A DNA stretch of 64,000 nucleotides from Drosophila miranda (GCF_003369915.1 NC_046677.1:12586001-12650000); one strand, 5' to 3'; positions 43,761 to 58,256 are shown, counted from the first letter of the stretch. Notes: generated by a model not told the origin, from the letters alone. Translations and numbers: made by a program.

Positions 43761-46187
43761 ATGTGCATATTTCGTAGTTAAGAACCCAAAGACTGAGATC
43801 AGTCTAAGATCAATAAATTGCGGTTCTACACAAGGAACAAGTTCTTCAATATTTTAAAATTAACTTGATTTTTTCTACAAACACATCTTTGACTCAGCTT
43901 TGCTCAACAATTTCTGAAATTAGCTAGGAAAAAAATGTTTGTTAATTAATATGAACATGCCTGGGGCCCCATGGCTAATGTTCGGAAAGTCCGGGCTTTG
44001 ACTTCTACCACAGACAATTTTTGTATTATACCGTAATTTCAAAGTGATTATTGCCGTTCAGTCCTCCACGCTTTCTTGGCTTTCTCTCTTGCTCTCTCTC
44101 TCCCTCTCTCTGCCTACGCTCGGCCTCTCCTCTCCCCTCTCCGGAACAAGCCATCGCGTTCGCCCACAATTTACCGACCATTTAAATTTAGCTCTTACTC
44201 TATAAAATTTTCTCTGCTCTGCCATTGAATAATAGCACTCGTAATTTCTAGGCAAGCCCCAAACTGCATTGGCCGGGAAAATGTTTCTCTTGGGTCGGCC
44301 GGGGAGGCGTCTCTTGGTGTCTTTATGACTTTGTTAGCTTTAGCACTCCGCCGTTGTTGTAATGTTAATTGTTTGCAGTTGTGCAATGGCATTTTATTTT
44401 CATTTTTTCTTCTCTTCGTAACTTTGTTGCACGCACACACACAAGCACACACATTTACTGGAATACCCTTGCAGAGGATATTGTCGCTTCGATAAGAAGT
44501 TGCGCTTCGCAGAGAACATCACAAATTGCATACCACCGACATTGATATAGTAGTCCCATGTTTAAGTGTGAAAAAACAGGGCTCAATCTTCTTTTCTTTG
44601 TCTGCTGATCACGGCATTATAAGAAATATTCGCTTTAGAGCTTACCGATGGAAAGTAAAGTAAAGCATATGTAACATGATAGTGATAAAAGCTGAGAAAC
44701 ATGGCTTGAATATAAGGATTTGTTTAGTCGAATCTCGGATATATGAATGTATGTATGTACATACATACGAATACTTACAGCATATCCAAGAGGTCCCTTA
44801 GGAAAAGCTTGAATTGTTTGTCCATCTGTTGAGAAGTATGTATGTAGATTAGATAGGAGCTTTGCGGATATTTCGGACAGCAAGGGTATATGAACTTCGG
44901 CTCGAGGAAGTCACTTTTCATACATTTTTATGCTATTCATTGTTGTTGTTGCTGGTGTGCTATGTTTTTGTTGCTTTTTTTCGGCTTCTTTCTCGACTAC
45001 TCGTATTGTCGATTATGACTAATGGAATCCGTTTGTCGTTGGTCGGTTTGTCGGTTTGTAAGCCGACAGAAGGTCAATTGTTTTGCGGGTAATTCCGTTT
45101 ATTTAATATTTCGTCTCTCAGCTCTTCTCTGCTCTTTACTTGGCTTTGCCCCTCCTCTCCCTTTGTTTGGCGTGATTTGCCATTTACTTGGCCATACACA
45201 CAGACGGGCCTGCTCTCAATAAATGCGATTTAATTTCTTGGCTTTGGTTGGGTTGGGTTTGGTCTGTGCAGAGCAATTAATTGGAAGACATTAACGAACC
45301 GTTTCGTCATTTACCTTAGCCTTTTTGTGGTTAAATCAATTGTTGCATTAAAAAAGTATTAGCGTGTATTTGTACATTATTTTGGTGATATAGTGAGTTT
45401 CAAGCACTAGAAAGCAATGATTAAATATCGACTATTGGGTAAAGATTATCATTCGGGTTTTCCACTTGTTGATTTACTTGATTCGGATGAATCGGATTGC
45501 TTTTGAAACCATTCTATTCCGTTGAAAGTAAAATCGAGCAATATCTTACAGACTCCTGCTGTATTGCCTTTATACTTATATAAACATACAGAAACCTTTC
45601 CCTGTTTTAATATCTTTTCTATATTTTTGGTTTGGCTAAGCAACAATAAATTAAAGGTTACTGTAGATTAATCTCCGCTCTCCATGATCTCTCGTTGGAG
45701 CCATCTACGAAACCAGACCAAACCAAACCACTTCCACAACATTCTTGGGCAAACAGAACAGCCAGTGACCACCCAAGCCAATCCATTAATCCATAACTTC
45801 ATTAGGATCTATGCAAATTCGACGAGCCCACACCCGCCAGCAAACATTATAAACGAGTATTCGAGTGAAAACGGTACCCGCTTTAAAGACCGTTTGGAAG
45901 ACATCAAACAAAGTGCTGGAATGTCCGAGCCGAGTGAATCACAGATAATCAGATAATCATCGTTCACAGAATTGGTTTGTTTCATTTTCGCAGTGCAGCC
46001 GAGGAGTACCGTGGATGAGTTCCGCCGATGAGCAAACATTGAAATGAGAAAAAAAAATTCCAGCCGAGTCTCCGTCTGTGTCTCTGTCTCTGCCCCTGCC
46101 ATGTGCCGTGTGATAAAACGAATATAATGCAAAATTAGAGTCGATCCCCCACAAGTTAATCCTCCTCCGCACAGTGTCTGTTATACA

Positions 46188-46195
46188 TATATAAA
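46188..46195 (+). promoter_or_regulatory. Candidate TATA box of a proximal Duox promoter
   Basis: TATATAAA about 122 bases before the Duox start codon, at a distance that would give a leader of about 95 bases. An upstream leader exon spliced near 46232 (CTACAG) is an equally possible arrangement. Confidence 0.25.
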
Positions 46196-46316
46196 GTTTT
46201 CATAATTAATTTAACAATACAAGCGCGCTACAGCCGAACGAATTTCGCATACAACAATAGCAAACAAAATATAATACATATAGTATATTAAATAATAAAA
46301 ATAGCTGGCAATCAAT

Positions 46317-49300
46317 ATGAGTGTTCCAAGCGCGCCCCAACAGAGGGCAGCTAAAAAAAATCAAAATCAAAATCCGAAACAAATCCATGCCCGACTCCGA
46401 CTCCGGCTTGGATGGCCCAAAGCCCCTTGCTGGGCCCTGCCATTGTTGCTGATTTGTCTCGGTCTGAATCTGGGCCTCGTGCATTGTTATGGTGAGTACC
46501 AGTACCGCCCCGCCCTACTCCGGCCCCATAGAGTGTGTAAGTATGGTTATTCAATTAGGTTCATTTGCATAGACATGGATCATGTTGGGCTGTTGGGAGA
46601 TATTTTTTTTTTTTTTTGCTAAGGGAATGGGTGGGAAATCTGTTATGTTTTGGCGCGATCGACATATCTTTGGACGTGGCCAATATGGTGTATTGATTTG
46701 ACAAATATGACGAAACTATGTATAGATTATACATTCCACAATAGTTCAGCCTTGGCCCCCTCAACACTCGCTTTTCGCGACAGACTGACAGTTATCATCT
46801 CATCCCATCCAAAGGTTGCACACTTCGAATGGCTATCCAGCTAAGTTTGGCTGCAAGTTGGTGGCAAACAAATTTATGGCTTTTACAGCAACTAAACCCG
46901 TCATAATTGCACTCGCAAAATGCTACCTGCCTGCGGGCCTGTCCAGAACTGACGTCACCCCGAGGCGTGTGGCGCATGGTTGGAGGTGGAGTGGCGATCG
47001 GCAGACATGCCAAGATCTCGTGCCTTCAAAATGACCGATTAGACCCCGGCCCAGTCGGTTAGACAATTTATTATTCATAATAGACAAGTACGAGGGACTC
47101 AGTCGGCATTTCGACTACCAGATACCCGTTAGAACCTATCTTAAAATTTGATATCTGACAACTAGCCGATGCTCGGCTAACGGAATGCAGTACGAGTATC
47201 CCCTTGCAATCTTCAAGTACCGGGTATTGCAAGTATCTATGTACACATTTTCCGAGCCCCAAGAACAGAGGCGGACAGACAGGTGGAAGCCGGTTGGGGC
47301 ATTGATTCCGAGATGTCTGACGTACGGTCACGTACGGCTTATGCAGTGGGTAGGGGCGTGGCCGCTTAGCCGATACCCGAGTCAAATGTCAACGCACGAT
47401 CAACCGGCCCCGTCTCCCGCCTGGCCGCCTCGATTGATTTGCTCACTTCCTCCCACGCCCCCTTCGATTTGCATTGTTTCATCGTTTCAGTTTTTGCATT
47501 GTTTTCGATTCGCTATTTTTGCTTATCATTTGATTTATGGACAGAAAGCTGCTTCATTTTAAATGTTTAGCGTAATGAAATTACTGCAAGCAAACGTGAA
47601 ATATATCCCATTGTGTGGGATAACGATAACCCGCCCGTCGTGTCCATTTCCCGATGCCCGTGCCCTCTTCATGGGCGAGCGATCACGGATCACCGATCAC
47701 CGATCACCGATCTGGTCACCCCAGGTGGTGCACATGGGGAAGTCGAACATTGAATTTGCTTCGGCGCTCGGCAACAATATAATTTGTTTCATTTTGTTTT
47801 CCTTTCATCAGTTTTATTAGCATTTGCCAAGGTTTGTTGTTGATTCGTCTCCGATTGATTAGGTTTGAGAGAGGGCAACGATTTGTAGCCAAATCGGATT
47901 TCATCCGACATTCTCAGAGATTAAGTCTCAGAATTTGGGAAAGGCGATTCGGAAACAAGCTTGCATTTCCTCTTGCTTGCATTCAACTCTACAGTAACCC
48001 ATTAATAAAGTAATACGAAAGGTTAATCTTTATAATATGCATAAGTAATTCGATAGATACATAAATATTCAATTCAAACATTGAACCAGCCTAATCTTAG
48101 ATACATTCTGTCGACTTGCACTTTTAATCTAATATACAAACATATTTATGTATAGTATTATTAACAGCAGCACTGGGGATCACGATATGAGACGTTTCTT
48201 CGGATAGAGACTTCCTAGCGGAGCAAATATAACAGCAACACACGCTCACATTGTCTATTGCTCAAAATGAATGAATTCTCAGGATGACTGATTATTCATT
48301 GGATTTTTGCAGATTTTATTTCTGGCTTGCTTTACTGCGGAATCCCTGAAACTCTATCTTACACTATTAAGGGGTGGAGGGGACGATCTAAACTGCCCAA
48401 ATCTGGACTTAACAGGAGCCGGTTGGTGGCGTAAGGGAGTTGTTTATAAAGTGAAGAAAGTGAAGTTGAAGGATGTCAGATATAACGGAAAAGGGTTGCG
48501 CCAATTGCTTGCAATCGATGACGCTATTGCGGTATCTTAAATAGGGACACCATACTAAAAACCTTAGTGAGAAACATTTTGAAATTCTGGTGACGAACTG
48601 CAAACAGCTGGAACGTTTGGCCTTTGGCGTAGCATACTCGTACCTTGAACAGAGGAAGTGGCGGTGGAAGACAAAAATCTTTGACGGATACACACATAAA
48701 AACAAACAATATCTTTTACGTTAATTCTTTGGTTGAATTAATACAGGGTTATTCAGGTCACATATTAATAAACAAAGAATCTTTTCTAACGAGCAAATAT
48801 ACTGATAATACCTCAATAATTTATAAAATACAAACGCCGAGCTACGACTGCAAATCTCCAGGAATCCACGAGGATTGCTGTAGATTATCTGGATAGTCTG
48901 GATTATCAGTAAAAACATATGTACTTCAGCTCACTGGAAGGATTGGCGACGAAGATTTGAAACAAGTTTTGTAGATCGTTGAAAATTCGACAATTTAAAT
49001 TAAAAATATAATTCAAATATAATGTTAATGGTGTCCCAATTGATATTTTATGTAAAGCATGCTATTTTATATTGTCTCTGGAGTTGCATAGGTACAACAT
49101 ACATACATACATATGTATATTGATCATCGGCCTGGCCTTGTAAATCAACTCTGAAACAGACAAAGATTTGCTTACATTTATGTTAAAATCGCCAATATAG
49201 GAATTTTTAATTAGTCAAATGGCATTTTGATTAATGAAACAAAAATGCCCAAAATAATGCACGCTCCAGCTGATGCAGCCAATGCAGCTGATGCAGGGGC

Positions 49301-52300
49301 AATCCAACAAAACTCCAACTGAATCATTGGCATCGTGTTAGCAGAAATACTGAGAATACTTTTGGCCGGTGTTGGTGTTTTGTTTCAGCTTTAGTTTGAC
49401 TTTTGGAGCGACGGCATTCTTTCCGAGCAAATCCTCAAATCTAAACTGAACTTTTTAATTAAGCCGCCAGAGACGAAGAAAATGTTTGGGCTTCATTAGG
49501 CGGGTATTGGTGGATTTTTCAAATTAAATTAAGTCATGTGCGCATTTTTATGAACCGTCAAATTTGGCAACCAATTAACAGCTAACAAATAGATGTCCCC
49601 GTCTCGACTCCATTTTGTGTGTTAATTTCTGAAAGCGAAAGTTTTTTTTTTCTTTGTATTTTTCTTTGTATAGATTTTGATCTATTACGGGCATAAATAC
49701 GGGCTAAGAACTAAATAGCTGGATAGAACGATTAGATGATATTTAACATTTTATATTGTATATTTAGTTTTTTATATTTATTTTTATTTGACCCACTTGG
49801 ACCATATATTTAACCTTCTATTATACCAGCCAGTAGGATTATGTGGAAGATACCTGTATGTTTAGTCTGGTGATAATTCAAACAATACATAATAAATATT
49901 AACACATATCTAAACATAGTTAAACGGAACGTAAATATTCGTATTTATTTATATTTCTTTTAAAAGGTCCTCCATTAGATTTGGCCCAAAATCAATCGAC
50001 CCCATTTAATTATACTATTGGATCCGTATATTATTTAGTCACTTAGTCAGTTTCTTAGAGTTGGTACACTGCTATACTTCTTCTAATATTTTGTTTAGTC
50101 TAATTTACATATTGGCATTCAAGATCTGCCATCCGCAAATTTCTGGCTGTTTGCGGTGTCAAGAAATTGTTTATATGTACATATGTATATATGTATTACT
50201 GCATTATGTTTACTCTCTCTCCCCAAAAATCCGAAAAATGATTTGGCAATATCATGTGAAAAATGCGGCTTTTGTTTAAACAGAAAGAGTCACGCACGGC
50301 CACGGCCCGAGATGAAAGTGAATTATGCGACAGAGCAACATAGAGGCGACTGTCTCTCCACTGCCCACCACTGCCTAGAGTCGTGGACATGGAAATACTT
50401 AGACACCGAGCGTGAAATCACTGACGAAATAGAGAGGATAGCCACAGATAGATAGAGAGAGAGAGAGGCACAATTACAATGCGACAATTGATGACGCCGA
50501 CAAGCAACGGCAGCAAAATCGGATTGTACTTTGTTTTTTTTTGGAGGGGAATCCAATCCGTGATGTCGTGCATGTTTTTCGAAAAAAAAAAATAAATAAA
50601 AAACAGCGCACGTACCAAGAGATTCAGCACCAGATCCAGCCTTCGCTGTGGAAGCCTCTCCATCGTGCAGGTGTTGGTTAGCTTTTTTGCCGACATTCCA
50701 TACAACGCCAACGTCAATATAGGTGTACATATATGTATATCTATATGCATATATAGTATTTATGTGTGCTATATATAGAATGGTATGAGTAGAGTCAGCT
50801 GAGTCTTCCTCTCTCTCCGTCTCTTGCGCGGTCACAGCCAGTCTTGAGACTCCCCAGCTGGAAACGTTTTTGGTAAACCGGATCTGATTCTGATATTAAT
50901 TTTCTTTGTTGCTGTTGTCGTTGTCGTTGCTGTTGCCATCCATCCATTGATCCATCTATCCATCACTCCACTCACTCACACCCATTCACAGACTTGTAGG
51001 TTGAATGTTTAGACTGAAGCGAGCGTTGCTCTCGAAAATGCTAAGAAATATAGTCATGATTCCGCTGCTTCTCCAACTGTCAACGTCATAAAGAATAAGA
51101 AACGTACAAAATAAATTTGTATTTCTTGAAATAGGAATAGCGAAAAGTAAGTACTTACAAAAGTACGAGCGTAAAAATAAAACTGGTTTGCCGCCTGTTT
51201 GTTGGCTCCCTCAAGCGCATTTTAGAATTTTGGGTCTGCTGCGGCCATTGCCTTGGGGATCCCGAACTGGTTCTACGTAAAAATACCCCCCTCAGAGCTT
51301 CCCTCATCTGCTATAAGCAAATAAACCATAATTATAACGTTTAGCGTCAGAGCAATTACGGCTTGCAGATTTTAATCACTTAAAGGTGCCTTCTCTTTGA
51401 CATAATTTATAGTAAGATCATTTTTTCTGTGCCTCTTCGGTGATTCATGCACTGGGGGCATGCATTATCAATAGTGTTTTTTTCGAAAGAGCTGCCTCGT
51501 GTCTCCGTTTAGGGCCAATCCGATTACTATTCGTACTTAAAAGCGATCGTTAGAGCACATCTTGGAACAATAGTAACAATTAATATTATTTATCACTGAA
51601 TGATAGTAGTAGTAGTTACATTCCCATTCAAATATAATTTAATGAACTAGTAACTCGTATCAGCAAAAGCTAAGGAACGATTTTCCAACAATTACTTCTT
51701 ATGATGACAAATCGGACGTAGATAATTTCCTAAAAATTGCTAAACGTTTCATTAAACCGATTACAAGTGCAAAAAATAATTAACAAATATGCAAATCGGG
51801 GCCTAAATATTTTTCCATTCCACTTGATGGACCAATTGGGTGTGACTCAATCTCGACTTGCCCAGCCCCAAGTCAATCAATTTTACAGTCAATTAAAACC
51901 AAACTAAGGTAACTAAATGCAATTTTTCAATATCACAATCTACATTTTATCGGATCGGTTAGACCATGTCGAAAACCGGCTACTGGACAGGGACCAGTCC
52001 ACACACATGCGTACGAGTACTCGTAATTTATTTTTGTAACGTCTGGCGAACATTTAAGGCATTCTCCGATCTTAACTAGCACAAATTAATGCGTCATTTG
52101 CACGCATAAAATTCTGCGAAGTTATGCAAATAAATTCTAATAAATTGCGACAGCTATCGTGAGCAACTTTTCGGAAAAACTCTGCACCCACAAAAAATAA
52201 ACATTTGCATTGAATTCTATGCAATAGAATTGGAAATAAATTAATCTAATTCTAATCTAAAACCCATATAATGTAACTCTCATATAATTAATATAACAAT

Positions 52301-55300
52301 CATAATATAATATAATAATAGCATGGCCGAAGGTCATATTAACCAGTGATATTCTTAAATAAACTAAGTTAATAAGTTTTAACTCTAACCTCGTTGTAAA
52401 TAAATAAATAAAAAGTTTGAAAATGGCTGTGCTATTTGCAAACATATTGTATAAAGTTTAAGAATTTTCTAAATATATAATGAGATTTTCTGTTCTCTTT
52501 CAAAAAATCTGCAGATGTTAATTTTTAATAGTTCCATTTCCTTAAGTGGCAGGCAGATCTGAATATTAGCTCGTAAAAATTACGATCGCAAAAGATTGGT
52601 AACGTTTGCGAGTGGATTCCCAACAATTTTTATAATTATGTTCTTCCTATGAATACCTTTTTCCATTTGCTCCGAGTGGGAACAGTGATCACCCAAAGAC
52701 TCTGGACGATTTGTGAATGGCTTGGCGTGGTGGAAACACCGAGAACAGCTTCCTCCCTAGTGAGAACAGATAAAACACCCTGGTCAATACCGCCAGTTTT
52801 GTTTCTTTTCAACGTTTTCAATTATACAAACAAACCAGTTTTTATCCCCGTAAAAATGGAATTATGGACTGATGAATTCTGTTCTCTTTTTCGATCCATA
52901 AACCTTGCCTAGTTTTTGTAACTTTTGGAATACTTTGCATTAGGATCATTTCTGCTCTGCATGAATCTGATTTACAGTAGTATAAATGAAATTATCCTTT
53001 TCCTATGTACTTTTTCATAGTCCCCATGCGATATGGTTAAGTTTTATCTGTGGGGAAACTTATATACAATTTTTAAATGCAGTTTTTTATTCGCTTCCAT
53101 TCCATTACCTTTTGTATCATTATATTATTGGAATAAAAATTAATTTCTTGAAATTTTCATTGCAGAGAAAATGTACAGTCAGACGGAAAAACAGCGCTAC
53201 GATGGCTGGTACAACAATCTAGCTCATCCCGACTGGGGATCGGTGGGTAAGTTGACTGGAATTTCCGTCAGATGGCCGTCCAGATGGTAGCAACTTTCGA
53301 AAAAGGGCGAACCCGAACCCCACCAAATGGTCTTATAATTGATTCACATATACACATGCGAGTATAAGATCACTGGAGAATTAGCATAGAACAGGCACGA
53401 TCGATTTGATCTTTCCAATCCACATACACACACAATTTGCATAGTCACCACATCTAAGTGCTGCCTTTCAGCCTCACCGACGTCTCTTTAGACTCTACTG
53501 ACTCTGCCCACTTTTCAGATAGCCATTTGGTACGGAAGGCGCCGCCCTCCTACTCGGACGGGGTGTACGCGATGGCGGGAGCCAATCGTCCGTCGACGCG
53601 GCGTCTCAGCCGCCTGTTCATGCGTGGACGCGACGGTCTGGGCTCCAAGTTCAATCGGACGGCGCTGCTGGCCTTCTTCGGCCAGGTGGTGGCGAACGAG
53701 ATTGTGATGGCCTCGGAGTCGGGCTGCCCGATCGAGATGCACCGCATCGAGATCGAGAAATGCGACGAGATGTACGATCGCGAGTGTCGGGGCGACAAGT
53801 ACATACCCTTCCACAGGGCCGCCTACGATCGGGACACGGGACAGAGTCCGAACGCGCCCAGGGAACAGGTGGGTGGGGGCGGGTGGCTCTAGCCACAACT
53901 GATGTGAACAAATGTCGCAATAAATCCTACTCCGCAGATAAATCAAATGACTGCTTGGATTGATGGCAGTTTCATTTACAGCACCTCCGAGGCGTGGCTC
54001 AATGCCATGCGCTCCTTCCACAATGGCACGCTCCTCACCGAGAAGGATGGCAAGCTGCCGGTGAGGAACACCATGAGAGTGCCGCTCTTCAACAACCCGG
54101 TGCCGAGTGTCATGAAAATGCTCAGTCCAGAGAGGCTGTTCCGTGAGTAACCAATTCCACCTTGGCTAAATGCTCAATCTCATCTTTCATCTCCTACCCG
54201 ACAGTTCTTGGCGATCCCCGGACCAATCAGAATCCCGCTGTGCTCTCGTTTGCCATCCTCTTCCTCCGCTGGCACAACACCCTGGCCCAGCGCATCAAGC
54301 GTCTGCATCCGGACTGGAGCGATGAGGACATCTACCAGCGGGCGCGACACACGGTAATTGCCAGTCTGCAGAATGTGATTGCCTACGAGTACCTGCCCGC
54401 CTTTCTGGGCTCCGCCCTACCACCGTACGAGGGGTACAAGCAGGACATTCATCCTGGCATCGGACACATCTTCCAGGCAGCTGCCTTTCGCTTTGGCCAC
54501 ACAATGATCCCGCCTGGCATCTACCGACGGGATGGGCAGTGCAACTTCAAGCAGACTCCAATGGGCTATCCGGCCATCCGCCTCTGCTCGACGTGGTGGG
54601 ACTCCAGCGTGAGTTTCATATTATTCTCCGGCTGGAAGATCTTGAGTTTAATCAACGATTTGGCAGGGTTTCCTCAGCGACACCAGCGTGGAGGAGGTGC
54701 TAATGGGCCTGGCCTCGCAGATATCCGAGCGCGAGGATCCTGTGCTGTGCTCCGATGTGCGGGACAAACTATTTGGGCCCATGGAGTTTACCCGTCGCGA
54801 TCTGGGAGCTCTTAACATAATGCGGGGTCGAGACAATGGCCTGCCCGACTACAACACAGCCAGAGAGTCCTATGGATTGAAGAGGCACAAGACATGGACG
54901 GATATCAATCCCCAGCTGTTTGAGGCGCAACCGGAGCTGTTGGAGTGAGTGGAAGCTCATATTGAACATATTGATTTTTATATTCGTCCTCGGACATTCC
55001 TTACCATCCTCAGCATGCTCAAGGAGGCCTACAGCAATCAGCTGGACGATGTCGATGTCTATGTGGGTGGCATGCTGGAGTCCTATGGGCAGCCGGGCGA
55101 GTTCTTCGCCGCTGTGATCAAGGAGCAGTTCCTGCGTCTGCGCGATGCCGACCGCTTTTGGTTCGAGAACGAGCGCAACGGGATCTTCACACCGGAGGAG
55201 ATTAAGGAGCTGCGGAAGATCACCCTGTGGGACATCATAGTGAACAGCACGGACATAGCCGTGGACGAAATCCAGCACGATGTGTTCATGTGGCATACGG

Positions 55301-58256
55301 GAGATCCCTGTCCGCAGCCCATGCAGCTTAATGCCACCGAGCTGGAGCCCTGCACCTATCTGGAGGGCTACGACTACTTCTCCGGCTCCGAGCTGATGTT
55401 CATCTACGTGTGCGTGTTCCTCGGATTCGTGCCCATCCTGTGCGCCGGTGCCGGCTACTGCGTGGTCAAGCTGCAGAACAGCAAGCGGCGCAAGCTGAAG
55501 ATACGCCAGGAGGCGCTGAGGGCGCCACAGCACAAGGGCTCGGTGGATAAGATGCTGGCCAGGGAGTGGCTGCACGCCAACCACAAGCGGCTGGTCACCG
55601 TCAAGTTCGGGCCGGAAGCTGCCATCTATACGGTGGACAGGAAGGGGGAGAAGCTGCGCACATTCAGCCTGAAGCACGTGGACGTGGTCAGTGTGGAGGA
55701 GTCGGCCACGAACCACATCAAGAAGAAGCCCTACATCCTGCTGCGTGTGCCCAGTGACCATGATCTGGTGCTGGAGCTGGAGTCCTACGGCGCCCGGCGC
55801 AAGTTCGTGAAGAAGCTCGAGGACTTCCTGCTGCTCCACAAAAAGGAATTGACCCTGATGGAGGTTAACCGTGATATAATGCTGGCCCGGGCCGAGACCC
55901 GCGAGCGTCGACAGAAGCGTCTCGAGTACTTCTTCCGCGAGGCGTATGCCCTAACCTTCGGCCTGCGGCCAGGCGAGCGCCGGCGTCGGTCGGACGCCTC
56001 CAGCGATGGCGAGGTGATGACAGTAATGAGGACCAGTTTGTCTAAGGCCGAGTTTGCCGCCGCCCTGGGCATGAAGCCCAACGACATGTTTGTCCGCAAG
56101 ATGTTCAACATTGTGGACAAGGACCAGGACGGGCGGATCAGCTTCCAGGAGTTCCTCGAGACCGTGGTGCTGTTCTCGCGCGGCAAGACCGACGACAAGC
56201 TGCGCATCATCTTCGACATGTGCGACAACGACCGCAATGGCGTCATCGACAAGGGCGAGCTGAGCGAGATGATGCGCTCCCTGGTGGAGATCGCGAGGAC
56301 CACCAGTCTGGGCGACGATCAGGTCACTGAGCTCATCGATGGCATGTTCCAGGACGTGGGCCTGGAGCACAAGAACCACCTCACCTACCAGGACTTTAAG
56401 CTGATGATGAAGGAGTACAAGGGCGACTTTGTGGCCATCGGACTGGACTGCAAGGGGGCCAAGCAGAACTTTCTGGACACCTCCACGAACGTGGCTCGCA
56501 TGACCTCGTTTAACATAGAGCCGATGCAGGACAAGCCCCGCCACTGGGTGCTGGCCAAGTGGGATGCGTACATCACGTTCCTCGAGGAGAACCGCCAGAA
56601 CATATTCTATTTGTTCCTGTTCTACGTGGTCACGATTGTGCTCTTTGTGGAGCGCTTCATCCACTATTCCTTCATGGCCGAGCACACGGACCTGAGGCAC
56701 ATCATGGGTGTGGGCATCGCCATCACCAGGGGATCAGCGGCCTCGCTGTCCTTCTGCTACTCCTTGCTGCTGCTCACCATGTCCAGGAACCTGATCACCA
56801 AGCTGAAGGAGTTCCCGATACAACAATACATTCCGCTGGACTCGCACATACAGTTTCACAAGATAGCCGCGTGCACGGCTCTGTTCTTCTCCGTGCTGCA
56901 CACGGTGGGGCACATTGTGAACTTCTACCACGTGTCCACGCAGTCGCACGAGAACCTGCGCTGCCTAACGCGGGAGGTGCACTTCGCCTCGGACTACAAG
57001 CCGGATATCACCTTTTGGCTCTTCCAGACGGTGACGGGCACCACCGGAGTGATGCTGTTCATCATTATGTGCATTATCTTTGTGTTTGCCCACCCCACGA
57101 TTCGGAAGAAGGCCTATAACTTCTTCTGGAACATGCACACCCTCTACATTGGACTGTACTTGCTAAGTCTGGTCCATGGCTTGGCTCGTCTGACGGGACC
57201 ACCCCGCTTCTGGATGTTCTTCCTGGGCCCGGGCATCGTATACACCCTCGACAAGATCGTCTCGCTGCGCACCAAGTACATGGCGCTGGATGTGATAGAC
57301 ACAGATCTGCTACCCTCGGATGTGATCAAAATCAAGTTCTATCGGCCGCCCAACCTAAAGTACTTGTCCGGCCAGTGGGTGCGTCTCTCCTGCACCGCCT
57401 TCCGGCCTCAGGAGATGCACAGCTTCACGCTGACCTCGGCCCCGCACGAGAACTGTCTCAGCTGCCACATCAAGGCCCAGGGACCGTGGACCTGGAAGCT
57501 GCGCAACTACTTCGATCCCTGCAACTACAATCCCGAGGACCAGCCCAAGATACGCATCGAGGGACCTTTCGGGGGCGGCAACCAGGACTGGTACAAGTTC
57601 GAGGTGGCTGTCATGGTGGGCGGTGGCATTGGAGTCACCCCGTATGCCTCGATCCTGAACGATCTGGTGTTTGGGACGAGTACCAATCGATACTCGGGCG
57701 TGGCCTGCAAGAAGGTGTACTTCCTGTGGATCTGCCCCTCGCACAAGCACTTCGAGTGGTTCATCGATGTGCTGCGCGATGTGGAAAAGAAGGACGTGAC
57801 CAATGTCCTCGAGATACATATATTTATCACGCAGTTCTTCCACAAATTCGATTTAAGAACAACAATGCTGGTGGGTCTCAGGGCAAACAACTACTAACTG
57901 ATTTATTTTCATACGAGAAATGCTTCTTTCTTTTAGTACATCTGTGAGAACCACTTCCAGCGGCTGTCCAAAACCTCTATATTCACGGGTCTTAAGGCGG
58001 TCAATCACTTCGGTCGCCCGGACATGTCCAGCTTCCTGAAGTTCGTCCAAAAGAAGCATTCTTATGTGGGTTTCGCATCGCTTTACCACAGTGCCACTAA
58101 CTAATTCTTTTGTATTCCATTTTGTAGGTTTCCAAAATCGGCGTGTTCTCTTGCGGCCCTAGACCGCTGACGAAGAGCGTCATGTCTGCCTGTGATGAGG
58201 TGAACAAGACCCGCAAGTTGCCCTATTTCATTCACCATTTCGAGAACTTTGGTTAA
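46317..58256 (+). CDS. Duox: Dual oxidase
   Basis: Nine coding exons: 46317-46491, 53166-53246, 53519-53868, 53938-54142, 54205-54608, 54667-54944, 55014-57870, 57937-58065 and 58128-58256, all phases consistent, 1535 residues. Exon 1 carries the signal peptide (ALPLLLICLGLNLGLVH). A peroxidase-like ectodomain (about 65-590) has proximal-heme-type FRFGHTMIP; the distal FxDHD box reads FGQVVANEIV, as expected for Duox. A first membrane helix follows at about 624-645, then two EF hands near 865 and 901 (DKDQDGRISFQEF, DNDRNGVIDKGEL), a ferric-reductase transmembrane core with heme histidines (about 1030-1240), an FAD site (HSFTLTSAP, about 1299) and NADPH sites (GGGIGVTPYASIL; FSCGPRPLTKS). It makes H2O2 from NADPH in a calcium-dependent way at epithelial surfaces; in flies it serves gut defence and cuticle/wing cross-linking. 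Length fits the family. Confidence 0.96.
46492..53165 (+). other. Duox intron 1 (6.7 kb)
   Basis: The only long Duox intron, separating the signal-peptide exon from the rest. Besides the F-box/LRR pseudogene at 48.0-49.0 kb it holds AT-rich DNA without recognised genes; enhancers are likely but not visible. The exon-1 donor GTGAGT and the acceptor CATTGCAG are good matches. Confidence 0.8.
48306..48986 (+). pseudogene. Decayed tandem F-box/LRR copy in Duox intron 1
   Basis: Pieces of the gene at 1-846 are present: RYNGKGL near 48480, then SEKHFEILVTNCKQLERLAF near 48566-48625, and LVELIQGYSGHILINKESF at about 48727-48785. Large internal parts are missing and the frame changes several times. 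After this, 48868-48985 resembles the start of the second gene (GAGGATTGCTG, then GATTGGCGACGAAGAT as at 2050-2065). The piece upstream (47985-48215) matches 1250-1500. The order therefore echoes the first gene's end followed by the second gene's start, as at the window's left edge, so it is a DNA-level duplicate and not a retrocopy. Confidence 0.75.

Larger units (their letters stand above)
37114..46316. other. 9.2 kb non-coding region upstream of Duox
   Basis: No gene is supported on either strand. The region is AT-rich with microsatellites: (TA)n at about 38359-38392, (GA)n at 39415-39434, and ATACAT tracts at 43690-43760. A GC-richer patch at about 42550-43010 carries several overlapping open frames without known domains, and a GACCAAGACCAA repeat at 42930-42962. 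It is the natural place for distal Duox promoters, leader exons and enhancers, but none can be assigned. Confidence 0.45.

Noticed and set aside
54769-55839. Long open frame (356 codons) on the minus strand across Duox
   Set aside because: It mirrors the third-position GC bias of the Duox exons, crosses the intron at 54945-55013, and has no recognisable domain. Same for the 249-codon frame at 55951-56700.
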